This document shows positions 24,422 through 34,606 of a stretch of 36,068 bases of DNA, in pieces (positions within the stretch are counted from its first letter, which is position 1; the number at the start of each line of letters is the position of its first letter). The notes beneath the pieces are model-generated. The model had not been told where the DNA came from. It ran no database searches and saw nothing but the letters and a program-made list of their open reading frames with translations. Made by a program: the position numbers and the translations under genes. Source of the DNA: WHSM01 sp050701635 (GTDB taxonomy: Bacteria > Actinomycetota > Actinomycetes > Mycobacteriales > Micromonosporaceae); the NCBI GenBank assembly GCA_050701635.1, contig JBOGDF010000007.1:1-36068 (forward strand). Reading direction: 5' to 3'.

Positions 24422-24901
24422 CTAGCGGCTTCGGCGAATCATCCACACTTGTTCGGGCCAGCCAGCCTGTTCCGGGGATTCGCGACGAAGTTCGGTGAAC
24501 CCGTGCCGACGATAGAAGGTCGCGGCTCGTTCGTTGCCGTCGGTGTACTCGAGGATTACGTCGGCGCCAGGAGGTGCCTGCGCCAGGAGCCCATCCATCA
24601 GCGCGTGGCCGACCCCAGCGCCGTGATGCTCCGGCAGGACGTACAGCTTCCAGATGATCGGCTGTTCGCCGCGAAGATCCAGGTTGCCCATGCCGACCAC
24701 CTCGCCGCCGAGCTCAGCGACGAGAGTCCTGGTGGTGTCCAGACCGCGGAGAACCGCCTCCTCCGACCACCATGAGCCGAGCCCGTTGGTGATGTACTCC
24801 TGGCCGGCGAAGGCGTACGTCGCTGGCCACGTCGTTTCGCCGATGTGCTTGATCGCCGCGGCGTCGCCCTGGGTGGCGGGGCGTACCGAGATCTCGTTCA
24901 C
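24422..24901 (-). CDS. GNAT-family N-acetyltransferase
   Basis: A 159-residue acetyltransferase. The start is uncertain: GTG 24901 gives VNEISVRPATQGDAAAIKHI, matching the usual GNAT opening, whereas an earlier start at 24946 would add 15 atypical residues. The GNAT core is present: motif A KLYVLPEHHGAGVGHALM (QxxGxG-type HHGAGVG), then EYTDGNERAATFYRRHGF, the usual substrate-proximal helix and strand. Substrate unknown. It lies between the pseudogene and the VapBC module in the accessory segment. Confidence 0.8.
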   Translation of the reverse strand: MNEISVRPATQGDAAAIKHIGETTWPATYAFAGQEYITNGLGSWWSEEAVLRGLDTTRTLVAELGGEVVGMGNLDLRGEQPIIWKLYVLPEHHGAGVGHALMDGLLAQAPPGADVILEYTDGNERAATFYRRHGFTELRRESPEQAGWPEQVWMIRRSR

Positions 24902-24990
24902 GCGCACAAGGATGCCAAACCATGACCTCCCACCCCTGCCCGTCACCGCTCCCCGGCTTGCCGAAGCGGTGCGGCGCGGCGGCGCTTCTG

Positions 24991-25419
24991 CTAGGGCAAT
25001 CGTCCGCTGCTGTCGGCGAGACCGTGAATCTTGCCGCCTTCAGTGCGCAAGAGAGCCGCCAGCGCGGGATCCGCGGTCGCTAACGACTGCTGCTCGGACA
25101 GTGCCGTGGCAGCGGCTATGCAGTCGGCGAGGCTGACGGCCATGTGCTGACGGTGGTAGTGGCGGGCGCGGAGCCGTCCTGCGAACAGCCCGATGTCGGC
25201 TGTGACCGGTGCCAGTTCCATCCCGGCGTTGGCCAGCAGCGCGAGATCGGCGTGCACGTCGTCGGCGTCTCGTCCGTACACCCGTGTCAACTGGTCGAGT
25301 ACCTCGGCGGCATTGGCCGCCGAGAGGGTCGTCGGCGTCCGCAGCAGCGCGGCGACCTCGTTCGCGGCCGCCTCTCCCCGGAGGTACGCCACCAGCGCGT
25401 ACGCGTCGAGCACAGTCAC
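24991..25419 (-). CDS. VapC-like PIN-domain ribonuclease toxin
   Basis: A 142-residue PIN protein. The four acidic residues of the active site are D5 (VLDAYAL), E39 (AAEVL), D99 (SLADCIAAA) and D117 (TADPAL), all present, so it is probably active. VapC toxins cut tRNA or rRNA and are neutralised by a cognate antitoxin. The GTG start overlaps the antitoxin stop by four bases (GTGA), the common toxin-antitoxin arrangement. No inactivating change is seen. Confidence 0.88.
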   Translation of the reverse strand: MTVLDAYALVAYLRGEAAANEVAALLRTPTTLSAANAAEVLDQLTRVYGRDADDVHADLALLANAGMELAPVTADIGLFAGRLRARHYHRQHMAVSLADCIAAATALSEQQSLATADPALAALLRTEGGKIHGLADSSGRLP

Positions 25420-25670
25420 TGGTCGGCTCCGCGTCGGGACTCATGGGCCGCGGCGGCCTCTCGCTCTGCCGCGCGCGCTTCCTCGCTTGCGAGACCTGGT
25501 CCGGCATGGGCGCCCTGCAACGCGCCCACCGTGTCGTCGGGTATTGGTCGGACGATGGCGTAGTCACCTCGATCGATGACCAGCACCGACGCGGCATGCC
25601 ATCGGTGGCGCAACGCCGCCGGCAACGACACCTGGCCGTTGCTGGTTACCTTGGCGCGAATAGCAGTCAT
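25416..25670 (-). CDS. AbrB/SpoVT-family VapB-like antitoxin
   Basis: An 84-residue protein; ATG 25670 chosen because a -10-like box lies 7 bases upstream (see promoter at 25678-25706); earlier ATGs at 25679 and 25682 are possible. Residues 1-40 form the swapped-hairpin AbrB DNA-binding domain (AIRAKVTSNGQVSLPAALRHRW). The C-terminal tail is helical, with EEARAAEREAAAAHESRR, and would wrap the PIN toxin. It likely autorepresses its own promoter. Confidence 0.82.
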   Translation of the reverse strand: MTAIRAKVTSNGQVSLPAALRHRWHAASVLVIDRGDYAIVRPIPDDTVGALQGAHAGPGLASEEARAAEREAAAAHESRRGADQ

Positions 25671-25677
25671 GCGGCCC

Positions 25678-25706
25678 ATCATATAAGAGCATGCCTTCGT
25701 TGTACG
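25678..25706 (-). promoter_or_regulatory. Candidate promoter of the VapBC operon, leaderless
   Basis: On the minus strand, CGTACA (-35-like, 3 of 6 to TTGACA), a 17-base spacer and TATGAT (-10) end 7 bases before the antitoxin ATG at 25670. That spacing would start the transcript at the ATG. Confidence 0.4.
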
Positions 25707-25746
25707 AGGAGATAGCTACATAACACAACGGCGGGACCTGTATCCG

Positions 25747-26394
25747 TTACCAACGGCGCGCGAGCCAGTCGGGGATCGAGCCGCGCTCAGCTCCGAGCGT
25801 CGAGTCGTTGCCGTGGCCAGGGTAGAACCAGGTGTCGTCCGGCAAACGGTCGAACACCTTTGTTTGAAGATCGCCCATCAGCGAATCGAAGTCGTCGCCA
25901 CCTGTTGTCCGTCCAGGGCCCCCGGGGAACAGTGAGTCGCCGGTGAACAGGTGCGGCGTACCCTCCGGATCGTCGTAGAGCAGCGCGATCGAGCCGGGAG
26001 TGTGGCCGACCAGGTGGATCGCCTCCAGCTGACAGTCACCGACCGGGATCCGGGCGCCGTCCTCGACCGGCTCGGTCGGCACCGGCAGCGCGTCGGCGTC
26101 GAGCCGGTGGGCCACCGAGCGGGCGCCGGTCGCCGCCACCACTTCGGCGAGCGCCTGCCAGTGGTCGGGGTGCTGGTGGGTAGTGACCACAGTGGACAGT
26201 CCGGCATCCCCAACCAGCGCGATCAGCCGGGCAGCCTCGTTCGCGGCGTCGATTAACAACCCTTCGCCGGTACGCCGGCAGCGCAGCAGGTACGCGTTGT
26301 TGTCCCCCGGCCCGACCGAGACCTTGGTGATCGTCAGCGCGCCCAGCTCGCGCGTCTGCTCCCGTCCTCCGGAAACCTCTCCCGTGTACGCCAT
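25747..26394 (-). CDS. Metallo-beta-lactamase-fold hydrolase
   Basis: A 215-residue enzyme of the glyoxalase II-like branch. The zinc motif is THQHPDHW (H73, H75, D77, H78), with H131 in GHTPGS, bridging D153 in TGDSLF and H194 in YPGHG. All ligands are present for a binuclear site. It probably hydrolyses a thioester or other small ester; the exact substrate is unknown. It lies 21 bases downstream of the DinB-like gene on the same strand, so it may be cotranscribed, although a TAATCT box 7 bases before its ATG could also start a leaderless transcript. A pseudogene copy of its 3' end lies at 24268. Confidence 0.88.
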   Translation of the reverse strand: MAYTGEVSGGREQTRELGALTITKVSVGPGDNNAYLLRCRRTGEGLLIDAANEAARLIALVGDAGLSTVVTTHQHPDHWQALAEVVAATGARSVAHRLDADALPVPTEPVEDGARIPVGDCQLEAIHLVGHTPGSIALLYDDPEGTPHLFTGDSLFPGGPGRTTGGDDFDSLMGDLQTKVFDRLPDDTWFYPGHGNDSTLGAERGSIPDWLARRW

Positions 26395-26415
26395 ACCAGC
26401 CAGATTAAGCGCCGG

Positions 26416-27120
26416 TCAGCGCCACGGCGGCACCGGCGGCAGCCCGCCCGCGGGGGTCACGGTGAGCGTCGTCCCGGGTGAACGGCCGATCAGCCAGGCG
26501 GCGACGGCGTACGCGGGGCCTGCCACGATCGGGGCGCCGTCCGGGTCGCCGAGCGTGATGTCGTGGCCCAGCTCAGGGCAGCGCAGCACGGCGCGTACCG
26601 AGTCGGCGAAGTGGTGGGTCAGCTCGTGGGTGAGGTGCTGGGTGAAGCTGGCGGGCCACGCGTCGGGGCGGTAGCCGGCGTCCAGGTCCACGTGGTGGAT
26701 CTCCACTTCACGCAGCCGCATCCACACCAGCGTCGCCGCGACGACCTCGGTGTCGCCGCGGGTGCGTACGGTGGCCGCCCAGGCGCGGGTGGGCAGCGCC
26801 GCCGCCTGCTCGCCGAACCGGGCCGCGGAGCTGCGGAGGTCGGCGAGCTGGGCCGCCAACGGCCGGGGCGCACCGGACTCGATGTCGCCGTCGCGTACCT
26901 GCTGGCTGGGGTACTGCGGAGTTTCCTCGCCGGTACGGGCCCAGGTCAGCAGGTTGCAGAGGCCGTCCGCGTTGCGCGCCAGGTGCGCCAGCACGTGGCC
27001 ACGGGTCCAGTTCGGCAGCAGCGAGGGCGTACCCAGCTCGCCGTCGGAGAGGCCCTGCACCGTCGTGAACAGGCGGTCGGTGGCGCGTTCCAGATCGGGG
27101 AGGAGCACCAGGGGATCCAT
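26416..27120 (-). CDS. Mycothiol-dependent maleylpyruvate isomerase-type (DinB-like) protein
   Basis: A 234-residue protein; ATG 27120 opens MDPLVLLPDLERATDRLF. LPNWTRGHVLAHLARNADGL contains the conserved metal histidine, and MRLREVEIHHVDLDAGY supplies the Glu and His of the zinc triad known from the mycothiol-dependent maleylpyruvate isomerase of Corynebacterium. The family has a four-helix DinB bundle and a C-terminal domain that binds a thiol. Many paralogues occur in actinomycetes, so the substrate is not assigned. Divergent from rsgA. Confidence 0.85.
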   Translation of the reverse strand: MDPLVLLPDLERATDRLFTTVQGLSDGELGTPSLLPNWTRGHVLAHLARNADGLCNLLTWARTGEETPQYPSQQVRDGDIESGAPRPLAAQLADLRSSAARFGEQAAALPTRAWAATVRTRGDTEVVAATLVWMRLREVEIHHVDLDAGYRPDAWPASFTQHLTHELTHHFADSVRAVLRCPELGHDITLGDPDGAPIVAGPAYAVAAWLIGRSPGTTLTVTPAGGLPPVPPWR

Positions 27121-27126
27121 GGCGCG

Positions 27127-27155
27127 ACCGTACCGTCCGCGGCGCGGGGTGAAAA
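27127..27155 (-). promoter_or_regulatory. Candidate leaderless promoter of the DinB-like gene
   Basis: On the minus strand, TTTTCA (4 of 6 to the -35 consensus), a 17-base spacer, then TACGGT, ending 6 bases before the ATG at 27120. No Shine-Dalgarno precedes this ATG, consistent with a leaderless transcript. Confidence 0.35.
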
Positions 27156-27351
27156 TCACTACCGCCTGGCGTACCCGCGACGTAGCGTTCGGGACGACTG
27201 GCGGGCCTGCCCGCCGCACGGCGACGGGGACGAAGGAGGTGGTGGCGATGACCGCCGTAGACCGTCGAGGCGCACGGTCGATGACGTACCACCACAGCCG
27301 CGGGTGCCGCCACTGATCGGGCGCCCGCCCGAGCACGAGGTGTCCCTCAAC

Positions 27352-28371
27352 ATGACGATCGATCTCGCGTCCCTGGGTTGGGACGCTGATTTCACCGAAT
27401 CCTTCGCACCGTACGCGGTGCGCGGCCAGCAGTCGGCCCGGGTCAGCCGCGTGGACCGCGGCGTGTGTACGGCGCTGACCCGTGACGGCTCGCTGCGGGT
27501 GAGCCTGTCCGGCACCATGCTGGCCGCCATCGCCGACGATCCGCTGCGGTCGCCCTGCGTGGGCGACTGGATCGTGGTACGGACCTGGCCGGACGTACGG
27601 CACACCGTCGAGGCGGTGCTGCCACGGCGTACCGCGGTGGTACGCAACAGCGCGTCCCGCGACTCGTACGGCCAGGTGCTCGCCGCCAACCTCGACATCG
27701 CCGCCGTGGTGGAGCCGCTGGACCCGGACCCGGACAGCGGCCGGGTGGAACGGCTGCTCGCGCTGGCCCACGAGTCCGGCGCCCAGCCGGTGCTGATCCT
27801 CACCAAGGCCGACCTGGTGCCCCACCCGGACGCGGTGGCCGACCAGCTCGCGCTGGCGGCGCCCGGGGTCCCCGTACACGCGGTCAGCGCCACCACCGAC
27901 GCCGGGATGGACGCGCTGCGCCGCTACCCGGCCGACAACCGTACGGTCGCGCTGCTCGGGCCCTCCGGCTCCGGCAAGTCCACGCTGGTCAACGCGCTCG
28001 CCGGAGCGGTGGTGATGGCGACCCGCTCCCCGCGCGCGGACCGCAAGGGACGGCACACCACCACGTACCGGGCGCTGGTCCCGCTGCCGGACGGCGGCGC
28101 CATCCTGGACACCCCAGGGCTGCGGTCGGTGGGCTTATTCGACACCGGGGCCGGGCTGGACGCGGCGTTCGCCGACATCGAGCTGCTCGCCGAGGGCTGC
28201 CGGTTCGGCGACTGCCGGCACACCGTGGAGCCGGACTGCGCCGTACGCGAGGCGATCGAGGCCGGCGACCTGCCGCAGCGGCGGCTGGTGAGCTGGCGCC
28301 GGCTGCAGCGCGAGCACGCGCTGGAGCGCCGCCGGCGGCAACGCCGGGAATCGGCGGAGCGCCGCCACTGA
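27352..28371 (+). CDS. rsgA: Ribosome small subunit-dependent GTPase A
   Basis: A 339-residue circularly permuted GTPase. The order of motifs is TKAD (G4, residues 151-154), GPSGSGKS (G1, 203-210), and DTPG (G3, 253-256), diagnostic of RsgA/YjeQ. The N-terminal OB-fold (RVSRVDRGVCTAL...VGDWIVVRTW) and the C-terminal zinc site C283, C288, H290 and C296 (CRFGDCRHTVEPDC) are intact. RsgA checks late 30S maturation. ATG 27352 begins MTIDLASLGWDADF, matching family N-termini of this group; GAGG lies 11 bases upstream. Confidence 0.94.
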   Translation: MTIDLASLGWDADFTESFAPYAVRGQQSARVSRVDRGVCTALTRDGSLRVSLSGTMLAAIADDPLRSPCVGDWIVVRTWPDVRHTVEAVLPRRTAVVRNSASRDSYGQVLAANLDIAAVVEPLDPDPDSGRVERLLALAHESGAQPVLILTKADLVPHPDAVADQLALAAPGVPVHAVSATTDAGMDALRRYPADNRTVALLGPSGSGKSTLVNALAGAVVMATRSPRADRKGRHTTTYRALVPLPDGGAILDTPGLRSVGLFDTGAGLDAAFADIELLAEGCRFGDCRHTVEPDCAVREAIEAGDLPQRRLVSWRRLQREHALERRRRQRRESAERRH

Positions 28372-28462
28372 CCTGCGATCTTGGGCGGGCTGGCGCCCGT
28401 ACCCCCGGAAAAGCTTGTTGGGGTGCGCTCTGACGGAGACAGAACTCTGCGCGTCGGAAAAA

Positions 28463-28485
28463 ATGTCAGGGGGCGGGGCTACAGT
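28463..28485 (+). promoter_or_regulatory. Candidate PafBC/RecA_NDp-type promoter of uvrA
   Basis: ATGTCAGGG (28463-28471), 8-base spacer, then TACAGT (28480-28485). It matches 7 of 9 positions of TTGTCRGTG (as I recall the consensus) and the TAnnnT -10 exactly in spacing. The mRNA leader would be about 45 bases. Confidence 0.6.
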
Positions 28486-28535
28486 TGCCCACCGGTGCGA
28501 CGCCTCCCGACCAGACCGACGAAGTGCAGGGGACA

Positions 28536-31466
<2,931 letters not shown>

Positions 31467-31583
31467 ACCAGTTCGCCGCCCGGTACGTGAACCCTGGTAT
31501 GTATGCGCCGCTGGGCGTGTCGTGTGGTGGCACGTGATCACGCGGTCCACCGTGTCCACGAGCGACGGAGAAGGGGTCAGCAG

Positions 31584-32021
31584 ATGACTGGGGCTAACCG
31601 GCGTACGGTGCTGATGGGCGTGGGGGCGGCGGGGGTCACCGCCGTGGTGGCGGCGTGCGGTGGGGACGACACGGCGGGGCCGGGCACATCGCCGAGCCCG
31701 CCCGAAGCCAGCCCGACCGAGGCTCCCAGCCCCGGCGGTCCGCTCGCGAAGGTGACCGACGTACCGGTGGGCGGCGGGCTGGTCCTCAAGGAGCAGAAGG
31801 TGGTGCTCACCCAGCCCACCGCGGGCGAGATCAAAGGCTTCAGCGGCATCTGCACCCACCGCAGCTGCCCGCTCGCCGACGTCACCGGCGGCACGATCAA
31901 CTGCACCTGCCACGGCAGCAAGTTCGCGATCGCCGACGGCTCGGTGAAGAACGGCCCCGCCGAGACCCCGCTTCCCGAGGTGAAGGTCAAGGTCGAGGGC
32001 GACCAGGTGGTACGCGCGTAA
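31584..32021 (+). CDS. Tat-exported Rieske [2Fe-2S] lipoprotein
   Basis: A 145-residue protein; ATG 31584 is 8 bases after AAGGGG. The signal peptide has a twin-arginine motif (NRRTVLMG) and a lipobox VVAAC, so it is probably folded and loaded with cofactor in the cytoplasm, exported by Tat and lipid-anchored outside. After a Pro/Ser/Thr linker comes the Rieske domain: CTHRSC and CTCHGSKF, with the two Cys and two His cluster ligands. It resembles small single-domain Rieske lipoproteins common in actinomycetes, not the bc1 complex subunit. Electron partners are unknown. It lies 117 bases after uvrA and ends at a terminator hairpin. Confidence 0.88.
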   Translation: MTGANRRTVLMGVGAAGVTAVVAACGGDDTAGPGTSPSPPEASPTEAPSPGGPLAKVTDVPVGGGLVLKEQKVVLTQPTAGEIKGFSGICTHRSCPLADVTGGTINCTCHGSKFAIADGSVKNGPAETPLPEVKVKVEGDQVVRA

Positions 32022-32038
32022 GACCTCCCCAGGAAAGG

Positions 32039-32073
32039 CACCGTCCCGGGATGCTCGGGCTCCCGGGACGGTG
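32039..32073. terminator. Bidirectional hairpin terminator between Rieske and response-regulator genes
   Basis: A perfect 13-bp stem (32039-32051 with 32061-32073) with a 9-base loop, between the convergent Rieske and response-regulator genes. Confidence 0.8.
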
Positions 32074-32097
32074 TCGTGGGCGGAGCGACGGGGCGAG

Positions 32098-32775
32098 CTA
32101 GCGGCGGCGCCAGGCGTAAAGGTGTTCGGGGCGGCCGGCGCTGCCGTAGCGGGAGGTACGGTCGGCGAGCCCCTGGTCGGCGAGGTGTTCCAGGTAGCGC
32201 CGGGCGGTCACCCGGGCGATCCCCAACACCTCCGCGAGATCGGAGGCCGACACCGGCGCGGCCGCGTCCCGCAGATGCGTCGCCACCGCGTTCAGCGTGG
32301 TCGCCGACAGCCCCTTGGGGAGCACCGGACCGCCCGATCCGCGCAGCACCGCGATCGCCCGGTCCACCTCGACCTGGTCCGCCTCTCCGGGCCGGGCGGC
32401 CATCTGCCGGCGGTAGTCGGCGTACCGCTCCAGCTTCTCCCGCAGCGTGGCGAACGCGAACGGTTTGAGCAGGTACTGCACCACCCCCTGTGACACCGCG
32501 GCCCGTACGGTCGCCAGGTCGCGCGCCGAGGTGACGGCGATGACGTCGGCGGCGTGACCGGTGGCGCGTACCGCTCGGCACACGTCGAGCCCGCCCATGT
32601 CCGGCAGGTAGAAGTCCAACAGCACCAGGTCGACCGGGCGGGTGGAGAGCATCCGCAGTGCGTCCGCCCCGGAGTGCGCCACGCCAGCGACCGTGAAGCC
32701 GGGCACCCGCTCCACGTACGCCTGGTGCGCCTCCGCGATCAGTACGTCGTCCTCGACGACCAGAGTGCGGATCAC
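32098..32775 (-). CDS. DctR/DpiA-type response regulator
   Basis: A 225-residue regulator of the CitB/DcuR group. The receiver domain has the acidic pair ED(8-9) followed by D10, the phosphoacceptor D54 (LVLLDFYLPD), T/S near VTSARD and the conserved K in LLKPFAF. The C-terminal HTH (SASDLAEVLGIARVTARRYLEHLADQG) is the DpiA-like winged type. Its GTG overlaps the kinase stop by four bases (GTGA), so it is translated with its cognate sensor. The pair is divergent from dctA and is likely to control it. Confidence 0.9.
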   Translation of the reverse strand: MIRTLVVEDDVLIAEAHQAYVERVPGFTVAGVAHSGADALRMLSTRPVDLVLLDFYLPDMGGLDVCRAVRATGHAADVIAVTSARDLATVRAAVSQGVVQYLLKPFAFATLREKLERYADYRRQMAARPGEADQVEVDRAIAVLRGSGGPVLPKGLSATTLNAVATHLRDAAAPVSASDLAEVLGIARVTARRYLEHLADQGLADRTSRYGSAGRPEHLYAWRRR

Positions 32776-34460
32776 GGCCGCCGCCCGGCGGTGCTCGTGG
32801 GGGCAGCGGTGCTGGCGGGGCGGCCGGTGCTCGCGGGGCCGGCCGGGCGGCCGGCGGGGGCGAGGGACAGGTCGGCGGTGAAGACGGCGCCGCCGTCGCG
32901 GTGTACGGACAGCGAACCGCCGTAGCGGCGTACCGCCTGGTCGACCAGGGCCAGCCCGAGCCCGCGGCCGTCGCCCTTGGTGCTGCCGCCCCGGCGCAGC
33001 AGCTCGGGAAGCTGGTCGGGGTCGATGCCGGGCCCGGTGTCGGCGACCCGTACCAGCAGCTGGTCGCCGGTTTCCCGTACGGTCACCCGCACCTGGCGGG
33101 GCGGCTCGCCGGCCAGCGCCGCGTCGATCGCGTTGTCGACCAGGTTGCCGACCAGGGTCACCAGATCCCGGGGGTCGACGCTGGTGTCGCCCAGCCGGTC
33201 GCCGACCGCGGTGTCGTCGGTGACCACCAGCTCGACACCGCGTTCCCGCGCCTGCGACGCCTTGCCGAGCAACAGCGCGGAGAGCACCGGCTCGGCGATC
33301 GCCGTCATCACCCGGTCGGTGAGCTCCTGGGTGAGCCGCAGCTCGTCGGTGGCGAGCCGTACGGCGGCGTCGCTGCGGCCCAGCTCCACCAGCGCGACCA
33401 CGGTGTGCAGCCGGTTCGCCGCCTCGTGGGTCTGGGCGCGCAGCGCCTCCGCGAAGCCCCGTACGGAGTCCAGCTCGCCGGTGAGCGCGGTCAGCTCCGT
33501 ACGGTCCCGGAACGTCATCACGGTGCCGAGCCGGCGCCCCTCCCAGATCGCCGGCCGCTGGTTGACCACCAGCACCTGGAGCCCGACCAGGTGCTGCTCG
33601 TCGACCACCTCGGCCGCGGAGGAGGCCACCTCGCTCAGCGACTCGGGTAGCGGCAGCTCGGAGAGCGGGCGTCCCACCGCGTCGGTGGGCAGCGCGAGCA
33701 GGCGTACCGCCTCGTCGTTGGCGAGCTGGAGTTTCCGGTCGGCGTCGAAGACGAGCAGACCTTCCCGTACCGAGTGCAGTACGGCGTCCCAGTACTCGTA
33801 CATCCGGGTGATCTCGCGCGGGCCGAGGCCGTGGGTCTGGCGGCGCAGCCGGCGGCTCAGCGCGAACGTACCGGCGGCGGCGAGCGCGAACGCCAGGGCG
33901 GCCAGCGCGAGGATGGCGGGGAGCTGGCGCAGGTACTCCTGGCCGATCTGCTCCAGCGTGATGCCGACGGAGACCAGCCCGACGATCCGGCCGCCGATGC
34001 GGACCGGCACGACCGCGCGTACCGACGGGCCGAGGGTGCCGGTGTACGTCTCGGTGAACGACGTGCCGGCCAGCGCCGGCTCGATGTTCCCGATGAAGTG
34101 TTCGCCGATCCGGTCCGGGTTCGGGTGCGACAGCCGGACCCGGTCCGGCCGCATCACGACCACGAAGTCGGTGCCGGTGGTACGGCGTACCGACTCCGCA
34201 TAGGTTTGGACCTCAGAGCTCGCGGACGGTACGCCGGCCGCCTGCACCGCCGCCACCACCCGCGGTGAACGCGCCACCGTCTCGGCGACCGCGAGCACCT
34301 TCTGGGTGGCGGCCCGGTCGGCGTCCCGCCGGGCGTCGAGCAGCGCCAGCCCGGCCGCGACCAGGCACACCATCAGCACGATCGCCGCCTGCAGCAGCAA
34401 CAGCTGGCGCGCCAGGCTGAGCTCGCTGAGCCTGGCGAGGAGCTGTCGCCACCGTCGCAT
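32772..34460 (-). CDS. DcuS/CitA-family sensor histidine kinase
   Basis: A 562-residue kinase; ATG 34460 gives MRRWRQLLARLSELSLARQLLLLQ. TM1 is near residues 17-41, then a periplasmic sensor of about 140 residues of the PASp type (SSEVQTYAESVRRTTGTDFVVVMRPDRVRLSHPNPDRIGEHF), TM2 (LPAILALAALAFALAAAGTFAL), a cytoplasmic PAS, the H-box THEAANRLH and the HATPase domain (NLVDNAIDAA, ADTGPGI, GGSTKGDGRGLGLALV). C4-dicarboxylates or citrate are the usual ligands. The C-terminal Ala/Pro/Thr tail is low complexity. Confidence 0.9.
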   Translation of the reverse strand: MRRWRQLLARLSELSLARQLLLLQAAIVLMVCLVAAGLALLDARRDADRAATQKVLAVAETVARSPRVVAAVQAAGVPSASSEVQTYAESVRRTTGTDFVVVMRPDRVRLSHPNPDRIGEHFIGNIEPALAGTSFTETYTGTLGPSVRAVVPVRIGGRIVGLVSVGITLEQIGQEYLRQLPAILALAALAFALAAAGTFALSRRLRRQTHGLGPREITRMYEYWDAVLHSVREGLLVFDADRKLQLANDEAVRLLALPTDAVGRPLSELPLPESLSEVASSAAEVVDEQHLVGLQVLVVNQRPAIWEGRRLGTVMTFRDRTELTALTGELDSVRGFAEALRAQTHEAANRLHTVVALVELGRSDAAVRLATDELRLTQELTDRVMTAIAEPVLSALLLGKASQARERGVELVVTDDTAVGDRLGDTSVDPRDLVTLVGNLVDNAIDAALAGEPPRQVRVTVRETGDQLLVRVADTGPGIDPDQLPELLRRGGSTKGDGRGLGLALVDQAVRRYGGSLSVHRDGGAVFTADLSLAPAGRPAGPASTGRPASTAAPTSTAGRRP

Positions 34461-34554
34461 GGCATCAGTCTCCACCCGGTTACCAGAACGGCGTGACATC
34501 GCCGCTACATCGACCGCGACCGTTATGTACGCAACGGCGACTTCCGGCGTGACC

Positions 34555-34568
34555 TGGACCACTGTCCA
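34555..34568. promoter_or_regulatory. Inverted repeat in the dctA/sensor-kinase divergent region
   Basis: TGGAC-N4-GTCCA at 34555-34568, in the 146-base divergent region and 39 bases upstream of the dctA ATG. It might be a DctR site or part of a promoter. The wider pair TGTACG (34526-34531) and CGTACA (34569-34574) flanks it. Binding is not shown. Confidence 0.3.
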
Positions 34569-34606
34569 CGTACACCCCTAGCTGGTTTCTTACCCCGGAG
34601 GACGCC

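Noticed and set aside
28372..28535. LexA (SOS) box upstream of uvrA
   Set aside because: A GAAC half-site at 28441-28445 has no GTTC partner at the right spacing.
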